From contig NC_090619.1 of the NCBI RefSeq assembly GCF_004359215.1, forward strand, positions 4,228,059-4,281,699: a DNA stretch of 53,641 bases, given 5' to 3'. Position numbers and translations under genes: made by a program. The stretch comes from Bremia lactucae. Lineage: Eukaryota > Oomycota > Peronosporomycetes > Peronosporales > Peronosporaceae. Positions within the stretch are counted from its first letter, which is position 1; each line of letters starts with the position of its first letter. A model generated the notes under the pieces. That model was not told the origin of the DNA and searched no databases. It worked only from the letters and a program-made list of their open reading frames with translations. Shown in pieces: positions 9,960 through 21,101 of the stretch.

Positions 9960-10460
9960 AAATCTCTTAAGTTGCTCTAGACACACAATCATAACGTGTC
10001 TTTGCACTTGGTAAGTAGGTATCCCTCATCACCTTGAAGTTAAAAGTGACAAAGGATTTGTAACTTAAATATCTAGTTGATTGTAAGGCGTCGAATAACT
10101 TTGTTCGTCGCCAGTAGCTACAGGGTCGTAGGCTCAAATATGTTGAGCGCGACATCCCTCCAACGAGGATGACGGTCCGTCTAGCGACAGGCGCATCGAT
10201 AACAGTAATGAAACGCGTAGTGAAATTTCACTACACGTTATGAGATTTTCAGTACGATGAAATCGTACTGGATTTGGATGACAAATTTGATGTCATCCTA
10301 GGTTTACCTTGGCTCAGAAAATATGAGCCATGCATCAGCTGGCAGCATCGATCCGTAAAGATGCCTGCCACTTGTTCATCAGATGGCCATCTGATGAACG
10401 TCTTGGAGCGTCCACAAGCGCGTAGATGTCCTACAAGTGAGTGTGATAGCCTACACTAAT
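9960..10460 (+). pseudogene. Protease remnant of element C
   Basis: Matches the B protease at 24711-25199. The best preserved part is DDKFDVILGLPWLRKYEPC (from about 10277), which is the flap-to-C-terminal part of the retropepsin fold. The catalytic Asp-Cys-Gly segment is disrupted by frameshifts. Confidence 0.75.
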
Positions 10461-11214
10461 GGTTCGGTCGTTAGCATGACTGCACAAGACCTCAGTGTGA
10501 CGACCCATCACACCGTGGAGTACGATTTCGACGGCTGTGCACAAGCACAGGCAGCGTACTTTGTTTGAAGGTCCACCATTGTGAAGTGGAGAATGTTACC
10601 GACGCCTTTGCAAAAGCACAGGCAGCGTCTAAATTCGATCATTTTAAATTAAGACGGGTTGGTTCGGAACAAGGCTGCTTACTACGACACAACATCCAAG
10701 AAAATTTGAAACACCTGTCTATAAAAGACATTGCAAAAGTCTTAGATCGACTGTAGAGCCGGTCGTAAAGGATCTCGCTTTGATTGCGCAACCACAGCTT
10801 GAGGTAGTTGGAGGATGCTTCCAAAAAAAGGATATAAGTCCCATAAAATTTGAGGGAATAAGTCTCCAAGAACCTGTTGGAATAAATTTCCAGGAACCTT
10901 TGAAAAAAGGTCCAAGAAGAGACTTAGACATTATATGTCTTAGTAAACGTCGGAACAAGTGTAAGCGCTTACACACTTGATCTGGTAGCATTTCGAGGTT
11001 TATTTCGGAGATAATTCAATTGCCAACGCTATTGTTGGAACAGTTCTTGCGTGGTATGCGTAGCGGTCAAGTCAAGCAGATCTGTACTTGTCATAGATAA
11101 TAAGTACGCGGCTAATGTTCGATCGGTAATCGTATTTTCTGCGAAAGAACGTTCCCAGCCGCTCCTCGATGGATGGAAATATTTTATGTTCGAAAATGAC
11201 TCGAATTTATAAAA

Positions 11215-12640
11215 TTATTTGATCGAATTTAATGATGTGTTTCCTGATTGGGTACCGTGCGAGTCGCCTAAAAATAAAGGCACTCAGCACAAGATCGACC
11301 CGATACCAGGTTCAAATACTGTGTCATGACGCAGTGGCTACTGCCTCGTAAACAAGTATTAGCGAATGACAAGTTCTTTGCCGTTCGATTAGCATCGGGC
11401 CATGTGAGGGGGCCAGCCTCCTTTCATACCTTCTGTGTGCGTAGAGCAACAGGAAGGTGGCGAATTGTGCATGTGTTCAATAAATTTAGCGCTGCATCAA
11501 TACCAGCTCAAACGCCGATGCAACGAGCAAGTTTTGACAAGGGGTAAGTTTGAGTCAGTCTCAATGACGGAAGTATTGACGGAATATTAAAGATTACCAT
11601 GTTATCGTCAATGAATCTGATGGATGGAATCTTTTAGATCTGAGTGCGTGAACCGGATATTCCGTTCCCAGCAGCAAGTGCCCCAAACGAAATAATATGG
11701 GGTGGCTTATAATGCAATGACCTCCCACATTCGAAAGATCTGTAACCATCTGTTGATATTGGTCTGGGATCTCGCGCCGGGTTATTTTGATGATATTCTT
11801 CGTTCATAGTCAAGCGATGAACGAAAAGTCAGACATTGGAGTACATCGTACCCACGTCCGCAAGGATCTTTCACTTATGAGTAAGCATAGGTTGTATATA
11901 AATCTCAAGAAATGTATATTCGCTGCAAGCGAAATACCACTTCGTGGGTGCATCTCGCTGCAAGCGGACTACCACTTTGTGGGTGCATCGTTTGTAGACA
12001 CGGTGTACGCACTGATCCGGAAAGGATCAAGGCGATCATCGACTGACCTGCGCCGGTCGATGTGACGGGACTTCGAAAGTTTCTCGACTTAGTGGCGTAC
12101 TTTTCATAAGTACTCACGCAATTAATACGAAGTGACAGTTCATGTTTCTTCTTTGTTGAAGAAAAACGTGAAGTGGTCATGGAGCGCTAATTGTTAACCA
12201 TCCTCTGAGGATATCGAGCAAAGTTGATGAAAGCCTTAATCTTGGCAATTGCAGACCAAGACAGACCATTTCATGTGGTATTTGACGCCAGCGATTTTGC
12301 AGTCGGCTGTGCGTTTGTGTAATATGACACAGGCGGCCCAGAGCGCGTCGTCTGCTATCAATCTCGTCAGCTTCAACCGGCTGAACATAGTAATCCAGTG
12401 CAATAGAAGTAATTTCTTGCCGAGGTGTTGAACTGGTTAAGTTTAGGGTCTATATCTTGTGAAATCGACCGTTTATGTATTATACGGATCATGCGTCTTT
12501 ACGCAGGCCGTAAGCAGTCCACACCTCTCGCAAAGAATGGCGAAATATTTGTTTTACTTCACGGAGTATAAATTCTCCGTTAAATATAAACCAGGAGGAC
12601 TTGATGTCGTCGCTGATGTTCTTTTGCGCCGCCTAATTTT
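11215..12640 (+). pseudogene. Reverse transcriptase-RNase H remnant of element C
   Basis: RT blocks are seen in three frames: WLLPRKQVLA, GHVRGPAS, RATGRWRIVHVFNKF, then NLKKCIFAASEIPL. RNase H follows at about 12260-12640, ending with YFTEYKFSVKYKPG and a DVVADVL motif. A 35-bp tandem duplication at 11920-11989 breaks the RT frame. The YxDD catalytic segment near 11780 is frameshifted. Confidence 0.75.
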
Positions 12641-12849
12641 GCGCCGGCTACAAAACAACAAAGAGGATAAGCCCACGTTGCAGCAATACGTATTTCGTCT
12701 TCAATACTACTTGACAACGTAAGAAGATCCTATCAAGTAGTTTTGCTCTTAAAGGTCTTATGAATCACCTCAAAAATCTTATAAGAGATTTTTATAAGGT
12801 TCGTCAATATCGAATCAATTTTCAACAGATAGATAGATAGATACACAAC

Positions 12850-14200
12850 ACGCAATAGCTTAGGTATTCAACAGCCATTGCTGGCGACAGCTTTCGTGTC
12901 CTCATCCCCACCCATAATGATCTGGCGGTTATGCATCAAGTATGAGTACCAATAACTGGGTATCGTGGACGTGAGAAGACTTATGTCACGGTAAGTCCCG
13001 ATTTCTTCTGGCCTCGTCAGTATGAATTAGTACGCAAGTACATGTGGGCTTGCAAAGTATTTCAACGGGTGAAGCGTAGCCCTTTATCTCATGCTCCGTT
13101 ATTACCTCTGCCTTTTCGGCAGAGTGTCGGCAGTCCGTATCAATGAGCTTCGTCTTCGGATTTCCAAAAGACGCCCACAAGAATACTGGTATTATTCTTT
13201 GTGTTTGTGTATCGGTTCAGGATGGTACATCTTGTTGCAGTCACAAAGTCGATCACAGCCTTCGCTGTGATCGTATCGGTTTTAACACAATATTTCGACA
13301 TTTCGCATGAAGATATCCGGTTCGCGGCGGAGTTTTGGCAATCTGTGTTCGCATTACTTAGGACATACTTGGAAATGTCACCTTCTGATCACCCTAAACA
13401 AAGTTGTCAGACAGAACGGGCAAACCGAATTTTCAAAGAAATACTTCGCGGATACGTCTACTCGTTTACTAGTAAGAGTAATTTCATGCCAATGACACAA
13501 TATGCCATCAACATTTCGGTACATGCATCAACAAAGCATACACCTTTTTAACGGATAGCGTAAGCTTATCACAAACTCCAACCTTCTTTGAGAGTGACTA
13601 TTTTTTGGGGGGGGCACTCGCTCGAGCAAAGACCAATTTAGCTCTTGCTCATCACGCGTTCACTCAAAAGTCAATGCAAAGTATACCGATATTGATTTAT
13701 TCAACACGAAGAAGATAAACTCAGTAAAAGCGATTAGTCTATTTGCTGACTTTGATATGATATACTCAGCATTGACAACAAAATTACTAGTGAGAGCAAT
13801 GATGCTCTCACTAAAGTGGAGAATGTTAACTCCGCAGTTCGCACTAAGCGCGCTAAAAACAAAGCCGACTCAGCAGGAGAATTCTGCTGGCTCGGGAAGC
13901 AGTGGTCCGTTTCGTACAGGATTCCATCGCTGATGTGGTGAACGACAGAAATGGAACACTGATAACAATCGAAGCACAAACGTTCTGATATTTAAAGTTA
14001 ATGATGTAGTCCTTCTGTCTACGGTAAATCCAGCATAACATGTAGTAGCGAATGTGGACAATCGTAAAATTCTGCTTAGGTATATCAGCCTGTTTCGTCT
14101 ACTGCACCGCCAAGGCAATCGGTACACGATCGAGCTACCTCATACGATAAATATACATCCTACGTTTTACGTCGAACGTGTTCGCCCGTACTAACACCAC
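12850..14200 (+). pseudogene. Integrase remnant of element C
   Basis: An H2C2 zinc-binding region is recognisable near 12930-13080. The core holds the third catalytic acidic residue in SDHPKQSCQTERANRI (about 13383). The C-terminal part reads through the SADSAGEF/VVRFVQDS-like segment (13860-13930) and a GPY/F-like module to about 14190. Many stops are present. Confidence 0.72.
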
Positions 14201-14579
14201 GAGATCTCAACTGGCTCCAAATCACCCCTGAAAGGTCTATGGCGTCTGGCAAAGCCTGTGTAGGTCTCGCACTAAGGCATGAATGTTTCGGCAAAGAGTC
14301 TAGTTCTCACAAATTAGACGATCAACTGCATCCTTTAATGATGCGATCTTTCGACGAGCTGTCACCAGCTCGTTTTGAAGGGAATTGTGCGCCCGTTCGT
14401 TCGACAGCTGATTAATCGCAACATGCGCACGGTTTTTGCAAGTGTTAGCGGCAATTTTTTCGAAGATCGGCGCTATGTCTCGACGACGGAATCGTTAATG
14501 ATTAACGTCTATTCGCAAGTTTCGGAGGTCGCAACCTATATTATTATGATGACTCGGGTTCGACGAATGAGGAAACCCG

Positions 14580-14800
14580 ATTTTCCTCGTCTCCACATCC
14601 ATTCACGGGCTCGAACAGAGAAGTGTTTCCTAGTTGAACAATTTTTGAGAAGCGTTTCCTAGTTGAATAATTTTTGAACTACCGCGAGGCGAAGGGTGTC
14701 CGAACGAGTTATCTTGTTCGCTGGCGTTTAACCCTCGCATGATAGCTATGGACCTCGAACTAACGGTGGATGTTTCGGGTCTTGTTCAACAGTCCGTTCT
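14580..14800 (+). pseudogene. Chromodomain remnant of element C
   Basis: Similar to the better preserved chromodomain of D (37866-38040), with GVRTSYLVRWR readable. A 29-bp tandem duplication (14620-14677) disrupts its start. Chromodomains at the integrase C-terminus define chromoviruses and direct integration toward marked chromatin. Confidence 0.65.
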
Positions 14801-14829
14801 CTTCCTTAGAAAGTTCATTGGAAAACGAG

Positions 14830-15754
14830 TGCTTCACGCGCTTGTAAAAAGGATTGCAAGTTTTTAATTCCTTCACGAAGGGATGCACGTCCTCCAATAA
14901 GCGTCTTGGAGAGAGTACGCTTTTTAAGAAGCATGACTACGCCTTAAAGCAGCAGGGACATGAGTCCCCCAACGAAAGTCAAGATAAGACTCGCTCTCTA
15001 GACATACGGTGCAGCTTATGGCGTTCACCGACTACAGTCCGTTTCATAAACCGGTCACGAAAACTAACCAGGCATTACGGCCTGTTCTTTGCACATTCTG
15101 AGTGAGTGTTTTCCAAGCTTGAATCCTAGGAGTGACATCCTTTGCTCGCTTGCAGGTATCCCGTCAATGCCGGAAAAAGTCATCGATGAAGAATTTGGTA
15201 TTGTTTTCACAAGGCTCATGAAGCCTGGATGAGTCAAACAATAAAATTTGTATCGTTCGTTGGTCATAACAGACCAGCAAATTAAGTTACCCGTAGACGA
15301 CAGCCAGGGTTTCTTTCCGGAAGCGAACCTCTCCCGTTGGTTAATGATTACATTTTTTTACTAACAAAACGCTCAAGGTGGTATTTAATATTACTTTGTT
15401 TGTGGAGATGCACGCTAGCACCATCAGAAGTAGTGTTTTGAAAGTGACCTTAACGATCACTTCGTGCCTGGTGATGCATTTAAGCATCACCAAATAGATA
15501 TGATGAGTTAAACAACGTCGCCGCTGACTACAAAACCCTTAGGTTTAATGGACGCGGCCCCGGTTGATCTGGAGGCCTCAATAGTTGCCACGGAGTCGGG
15601 CGATGACGCCGACTCGGCCCAGTCACCTACAATGGGAGTAACAGGTAAAAAAAAATCCACAGTAGACGCATTAGCATCGCTAATATCTGCACTGAGCCGT
15701 ACTGCTGCCAGCTTTGCGGACTCTCAGGCGACGCGCACGGGTTTCAAACTGTGA
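14830..15754 (+). pseudogene. Post-chromodomain region of element C with small Ala-rich frame
   Basis: The stretch aligns at nucleotide level with 38070-39102 of element D. Its last 207 bases (15548-15754) form an open frame of 68 residues starting MDAAPVDLEAS and containing SGDDADSAQSPTMGV. The opposite strand is also nearly open, with one stop. No known domain is recognised. The region lies where some plant Gypsy elements carry extra or antisense genes, so a coding role is possible but unproven. Confidence 0.45.
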
Positions 15755-15906
15755 AATTCTGATATTTACCGGTGTTCCTTCTATGCTCAATTAAAAGTTG
15801 GCATTAAAATAAAATTAACAAGTGCTAATTTACAGAAAGAGAGATAGTAGTACTCTCAGCCACTTTACATCAGTCACTAGAGTGACTTTTGTTTAAAGTA
15901 AGGTGA

Positions 15907-16411
15907 GGTAACGGGGTGTTTAGTTACATAAATATTATATCCTAAAAGGATTTTTATTAATGTTATTTCGTATAAGAGGAAAAAAATAAAGAAGCACAAA
16001 CTTAATACATTTTATTAATTTTGACTTAATAGTTCCAAAACTACCAAATTTAGCAATATTGACGCAATAAGACATAAGCTGTATTGATTGGTTGATTTAA
16101 GTTGGATTAACGCGCCAATCGTTACCATACACGACTGGCGTCGCTCAAGGAGGCGCATTGCATAGTAATTCTGAATATATTAAAGCCGGTAGGTAAAGAT
16201 CGTTATAAAAAACTTGATATATCAATACAGCTTTACAATTTACCTATTCTGAAGCCTTAGAATTTACCTTTAGTAGCTAAGACTTTGTAGCTACTTAGAA
16301 ACTTCATCTGCACGTCGTGTGCGTGAAGTAGGCGAGGCACCCCACCTTCACTGTAATCAGTGTAGGTTGACTTATACTCTTATCAGTACTAGCAAAAGGT
16401 GCCCCGTTACA
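15907..16411 (+). repeat. 3' LTR of element C (505 bp)
   Basis: Starts GGTAACGGGG, one base off the family terminus TGTAACGGGG, and ends CCCCGTTACA. It aligns with the LTRs of D (31452-31956) and E (19518-20018), not with those of A and B. Confidence 0.85.
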
Positions 16412-16651
16412 TAAAGCCACCATACTTTTTGCCGTCATAGGCATCCGTCGTAATACTTGCGTTGTTTCACCCAAAAATAGAAATTGCGACTCGGCTAATT
16501 GGTTGGTTGTCAATGGCCATAAGATTTTTTTCCGGAATTCGGTTTGCGCACAGGCGTTTTCAAGACCACAACTTCTATGCATACAGCTTTGAACATAATT
16601 TGAATAATAAAGGCAGAAGTTATTTAAATTCTATGGAGCACCTAGTGAATT
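16412..16651. other. Unique spacer between elements C and E
   Basis: About 240 bases with no match to the elements on either side. A minus-strand frame runs through it into the LTR but has no recognisable content. Confidence 0.45.
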
Positions 16652-17475
16652 ATTGGTGCATCGCGGTACTCATTCATGATGAGTAAACGCAAATTGTTAG
16701 GAATGAGGTGACGACACGAGGTGTCTCGCCAGCAATGGCTGTGTAATACGGTTAAACATTGCGTGTTGTGTATCGATTCGTTGAGGATCAACACAATTCC
16801 GACAATCCTTTCAAGTATTGTTTTGATCGATTTTTTAAGGTTATTCATCAGCCCAACTAGTGCTTTTGTCTTCTTGATAGACTCTTCTAACGACAAGAAA
16901 CGTTGACAAAGGAACACTTGTTGTTGCAATAGTGGACTCATGCTCAATGTTGATAGTTGCAACAGTGGGCTCATCCTCACTGCTGTTTTGCTTAGCCGGC
17001 TCAAGATCGGGCCGGCGCTAATCGGCATTAGCGATGACATTAATTCGTCCTGATTTATATACTAAGGATAGGTTGTACTCCGCGAAGAAATACAACCATC
17101 TTGCCATTCTTTGCGAGAGTACTTAAGGGGATAGTCAATTACTAAATTAAAGTAATTGGACCCACTACTCGGGTGTGGTTCACATCTGTGACCAATGTAC
17201 ACTGTTCACGGCCGTGCGTAAAGACGCATGGTCCTTATAATGAATGAGCGGTCAGGATCAGTGCGTCCACCGTGGCTACACACGATGCACCCAAGAAGTG
17301 GTATTTCGATTGCAGCGAATATGCACTTCTTAAGATTTACGTACAACTCATGCTTACGCATAAGTGTAAGAACCTTTTGGACGTGTATACGATATACTTC
17401 AACGTCCGACTTCCCGTTCAAGCCTCTGCTATGAACGAAGACGTACTTAAAATAGCTCGGCGCAAAATCCCGCAA
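16652..17475 (-). pseudogene. RT palm to RNase H remnant of element E
   Basis: Contains MRKHELYVNLKKCIFAA and the following GCIV of RT. The text after RTDPD passes straight into RNase H-type RSFIIRT, so the RT thumb and first half of RNase H are deleted near 17255. An 80-bp Copia-LTR-like segment interrupts it at 17119-17195. The end near 16660-16720 matches the segment just before the integrase HHCC domain. Confidence 0.75.
17119..17195 (+). mobile_element. Copia-type LTR fragment inside element E
   Basis: GTACTTAAGGGGAT...GTCAATTACT and CTCGGGTGTGG..CACAT..GTGACCAA match the LTRs at 44643 and 45542. It interrupts the RNase H segment between the AACAG and CTCTCGCAAAG sequences that are close neighbours in element B. 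Confidence 0.7.
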
Positions 17476-18160
17476 TTTCTTAACAGATTCGTATCACATC
17501 TGTTGAATGTCGCAGGGGTATTACTAAGCCCCTGTGGCATTACTAAGCCCCTGTGGCATAACTAGCCACTTCCGTAGCATTCCGCTTGGGATGCCTACTG
17601 CTGTGAACGGGATATCGTGTTCACGCATAAGGATCTGATAAAAATCCATCCATCAGATCCATTGACAAAGAAACAGTACTCTTTCATATACCATTAATGA
17701 TTACGCCTTTTTATGGTATTAGCGTTTGAGCCGGTTCCGTTACAGCGTTCAATTTATTGAACACATGCATTTCCTCTACCCTTCTGTTGCGGCACGCACA
17801 CGGAAGGTCGGAGATATGTGAGAGCTTAACTCTCTCACATGACCCGCTGCTAATCGATTGGCAAAGATGTTGTCGATCGCTAATTTTTGTTCACGGGGCA
17901 ATGGGGACTGCTTCATGACACAGTATTTGTAACCAGACATCAGGTCGATTTCATGCCGAGTGCCATTAATTTTAGGCAACTCGCACGGTTGGATTCAAAG
18001 AATACATCCAATTATTCGATCAATTTCTAAAGACTCCCCGTTTTGGGACGTAAAACGCTCCAATAGAGTCTTCTCATCGAGGACCCTTTCGTCCTTCGAT
18101 GAGCTGCTGAGAACCCGTTCGCTCTCAGGAAATACTACTGCCGACCAAATATCGGCCACA
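17476..18160 (-). pseudogene. RT N-terminal half of element E
   Basis: Readable blocks are EIDLMSGYKYCVMKQ, LPREQKLAIDNIFA and RLAAGHVRE, as in the RT fingers of D (34430-34610). Stops and shifts separate the blocks. Confidence 0.72.
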
Positions 18161-18734
18161 TAGCTATATTTGCGAACACACTAATATTAATATCACTACT
18201 AGCATTCTGATGTTAATATTTCGTGTCTAACTTCTCATGTTGTCATCTCTGACAAGTACGCAGATCTGCTTGACTTTGCCACTCGCAGATCACGCAAGAA
18301 TTGTTTCAGTTTCAGCGTTGACAATTGAGTTATCTCCGAAGTTAACTTCGGAAGCGCTATCAGACCAAGTGAATAAGCGCCTACACTTGATCGTTTACTA
18401 AAAAAATTATGTATCAGTTTCCTATTTGGAACTAATTTCCAAAAATATCTGGGAACATTTGACCACAGATTTCTGGGACGTATTCCCGCAGATCCATGGG
18501 AAGTTATTCCCCAAAGTTTTTTCGGAGAGTATCCTCCCCCGACTACTTTTAGCTGTTATTGCGCATTCACAGCGAGATCCTTTACGATCCCTACATTCGA
18601 TCTAGGACTTTCGCACTGCCTCTTGTAGACAGGCGTTTCATTTTTTTTTGGATGTTGCTTTCTAAGCAAGCATTCTTGTTTCGTACCACTCAACGCATTC
18701 GAGAGGTCGAACAATTACTGTGTTTGTTCATCAA
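18161..18734 (-). pseudogene. Protease-RT linker remnant of element E
   Basis: Matches the linker of D (about 33760-34350) at nucleotide level. The protease itself is absent, so this joins directly to gag at about 18735. Confidence 0.6.
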
Positions 18735-19353
18735 TTGGATAAACTCACAATACAACTGACTAGGTATCATGTGTGCTGGATAAGCATATAGGTCCCGTTT
18801 GCCCTGCTTTAAATTTAGGAGCTCAACTCGAGCCCTGAATTCGGCACGTGGTGGCTCAAATGTTTGCCTGAGCCGGGTCTTAAAGACATCATACGACCCA
18901 AAATCTAATGGGTCGTGAAGCTTAAGCCCTAAGGCCCAAGATTGGCACGTCTGGCTAAGTTAGACATGCCAAATTTTAATTTCGTCGCATCATCATTGAT
19001 GCGGCAAGCTTCTATGGCGTCGTCTAATTCGACGAACCATCTCAAATGGAGTCGCCTTCGACTGCCTTAAACTTAGAGATTTCTATCTTTAAGCTTTCAG
19101 GTCGACGCGAAGCGTCGGCTCGCTAACAGCATGTAAATGCTGCCATCTCAACAACAACAACCAATTTCGACTGTTGAGCACCCTGTTCTTTTAACACCTC
19201 CACGTGCTGAGAGCCTTGTTGGTGAAGCAAGGCTACTTTTATGGGGCCCCGTCGAGTTCGTGTTGACTGAACTCGGCTATGGCCGCTTGTTGTTCATCTG
19301 TGTTCAGAGTGAACAGTGTCGCAAACGGCTGGCTCGCCTACGACCGAACTCAT
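18735..19353 (-). pseudogene. gag remnant of element E
   Basis: Starts with the ATG at 19351-19353 (MSSVVGEPAV) and shows LLHQQGSQ and PESLKIEISKFK in shifted frames. It stops at the NKHTVI equivalent of Gag and lacks the zinc knuckle. Confidence 0.7.
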
Positions 19354-19517
19354 CCGTTCGATGGCTCTCCATTCAAGGTCACTCAATAAGTAAACATTTC
19401 ACCCGTTGCGTGATAGCCTTCTTGAGGGGCTTGAAAGCTCCCTCCTTCATCATCCAACATGTCCAAGTTGGATTGAACGTGCGTGGGCCGTTGAACGGAC
19501 TTTGAAGTGCTACCAGG

Positions 19518-20018
19518 TGCACTTTACTAATACTGTTAGCAGTACTAGACAGCCTACACTGATTACAGTGAAGGTGGGGTGGCTCGGTTACTTCGCGTAC
19601 ACGACGTGCAGAGGAAGATTACAGGGATAGGTAGTCTTAGCTACCAAAAGTTGGTTCTAAGGCTTCAAAGTAGAGAAAAAGTAAAACTGTATTAATGTAA
19701 TAAGTTCCTACGTAACGATCTTATTTATACTACTGACCATATTATATTATTAACAAACTATGTAGGGTGCCTAATTGCGCACCGCACAATCGCGTCTTTT
19801 AACGATTGGCGGTTGATTAAACTTAAATCAACCAATCAATAGAACTAAAGTCTTATTGCGTCAATATTACCAATTTGGTAATATTGGAACTATTAAGTTA
19901 AATTATTAATAAAGATAATAATTTTGTCTTCTTTCTTTATATATTTCCTCTCATCGGAAATAATAATTATGATTCCTCTTAAAAGAAATAATATTTATGT
20001 AACGGACACCCCAATACA
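19518..20018 (-). repeat. 5' LTR of element E (501 bp)
   Basis: On the minus strand it begins at 20018 with a mutated terminus (TGTATTGGGG) and ends at 19518 before the primer site CCTGGTAGCACTTC. It aligns with the C and D LTRs and keeps the stem-loops TACTG-TTAG-CAGTA and ACTG-ATTA-CAGT. Confidence 0.8.
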
Positions 20019-21101
20019 CTTGAAATTGCAGTTGGCAGCTACTTGTACTACGCAAGGACAGCAGGGAGATATTTTCATTTTTTTTTACCGAGAACGGCGT
20101 TTTCCCCGAACAGAGCCCCACAAGATGCGATATATTCAGCTCTCGACATCCAAGGTAAGATGCAGCGCTAATCGGTTTCAGCTGATCCCTTACTTTGCTC
20201 TTCTCTTGTCTTTCACAAACGTGAATTCCAATTCCGTCAAATGAATGGAACTCCCATTAATTGGGATAACTGTAACAAGATTGTTTCACAATGTGCTGTC
20301 ATTACCATCGATCCCAAAATGCTATAAGGGTGTGCACGCTGTCCATCGGGTGATGAGAAACGTAAGTAAACTCGCGACAATGGCGATTAACACAAATTTG
20401 TAATAAATTCTTTGTTTATATCTAACACGAATCGAAACTTCGCAACCTAATTGTCCTGGATGACTTGTTGATTGACCAAGAACATCAGGCTTTTTCAGTA
20501 TTACATTAGAGGACTATAACAGAGGTCCACGAAGATACGTAATTCTTGAAACCTACTTCACTTAGATCTTGAGCCGCCTTTCGAGATTTTAACTTGGTCG
20601 CAGCGACTGAGATCTCTTTAAGCAACAATGTCGAGAAGACAATCAGGACGATGGATTTCATTTACTGCAAGACCAACAAGATCGTAAGGGGAGTTCGTTG
20701 TTGATTCGTAAAAAAATCACGTCACAAATGTCCAACTTATTGCTTCGTTTTCTGGATGCATCAATTGACGAATACACGTGTTCGATTTGCAATCGACGCA
20801 TATCCTGGTAGTAGACGCTAAGCATTTATTTTGCAGTAAGTGGACAAAATACGATATCTTGACCTTCTACGCTTTCGACGACCTTTGCGAGACCGGATGT
20901 TACAGGATCTTCAGAAATTCACCAGCGAGTCATCGACTACCAATTGCAAGGATAATCGTAGTTCTGTCGACCTTTTTGCACTGATGTGCTTGTGCTTAAG
21001 TAAATTACTCCGCGAATCGAAAATAGAACACTACGGCACTTTTAATTTGTTAGGCATCTATAAGGCCTGATCTCTATACATTGTGCCGCGCAATGAGAAG
21101 A
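20019..21101. other. Intergenic, 1.1 kb, no gene recognised
   Basis: Several short frames occur, the longest at 20840-21070 (+, 76 residues: RRPLRDRMLQDLQKFTSES and a Leu/Cys-rich end). None has a signal peptide, domain or matching promoter. A decayed gene is possible but I cannot name it. Confidence 0.4.

Larger units (their letters stand above)
9046..16411 (+). mobile_element. Element C: 5'-truncated, chimeric Ty3/Gypsy chromovirus
   Basis: This element has gag-PR-RT-RH-IN order on the plus strand, starts abruptly inside gag and ends in a 3' LTR. Gag and protease are closest to element B. From about 10613 onward the linker, the 3' end and the LTR are closest to element D. Stops and frameshifts are spread throughout, so it is dead. 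No target duplication can be checked because the 5' end is missing. Confidence 0.85.
16652..20018 (-). mobile_element. Element E: internally deleted Gypsy element
   Basis: On the minus strand it runs LTR, leader, gag start, then RT, a piece of RNase H and a short stretch leading to the integrase zinc region, where homology stops. The nucleocapsid and protease are missing and a second deletion joins RT to late RNase H. No 3' LTR is present. Most similar to element D. Confidence 0.82.

Noticed and set aside
20840..21070. Possible small effector gene
   Set aside because: No signal peptide, RXLR or LFLAK motif, and no promoter motif. Left as an unassigned frame.
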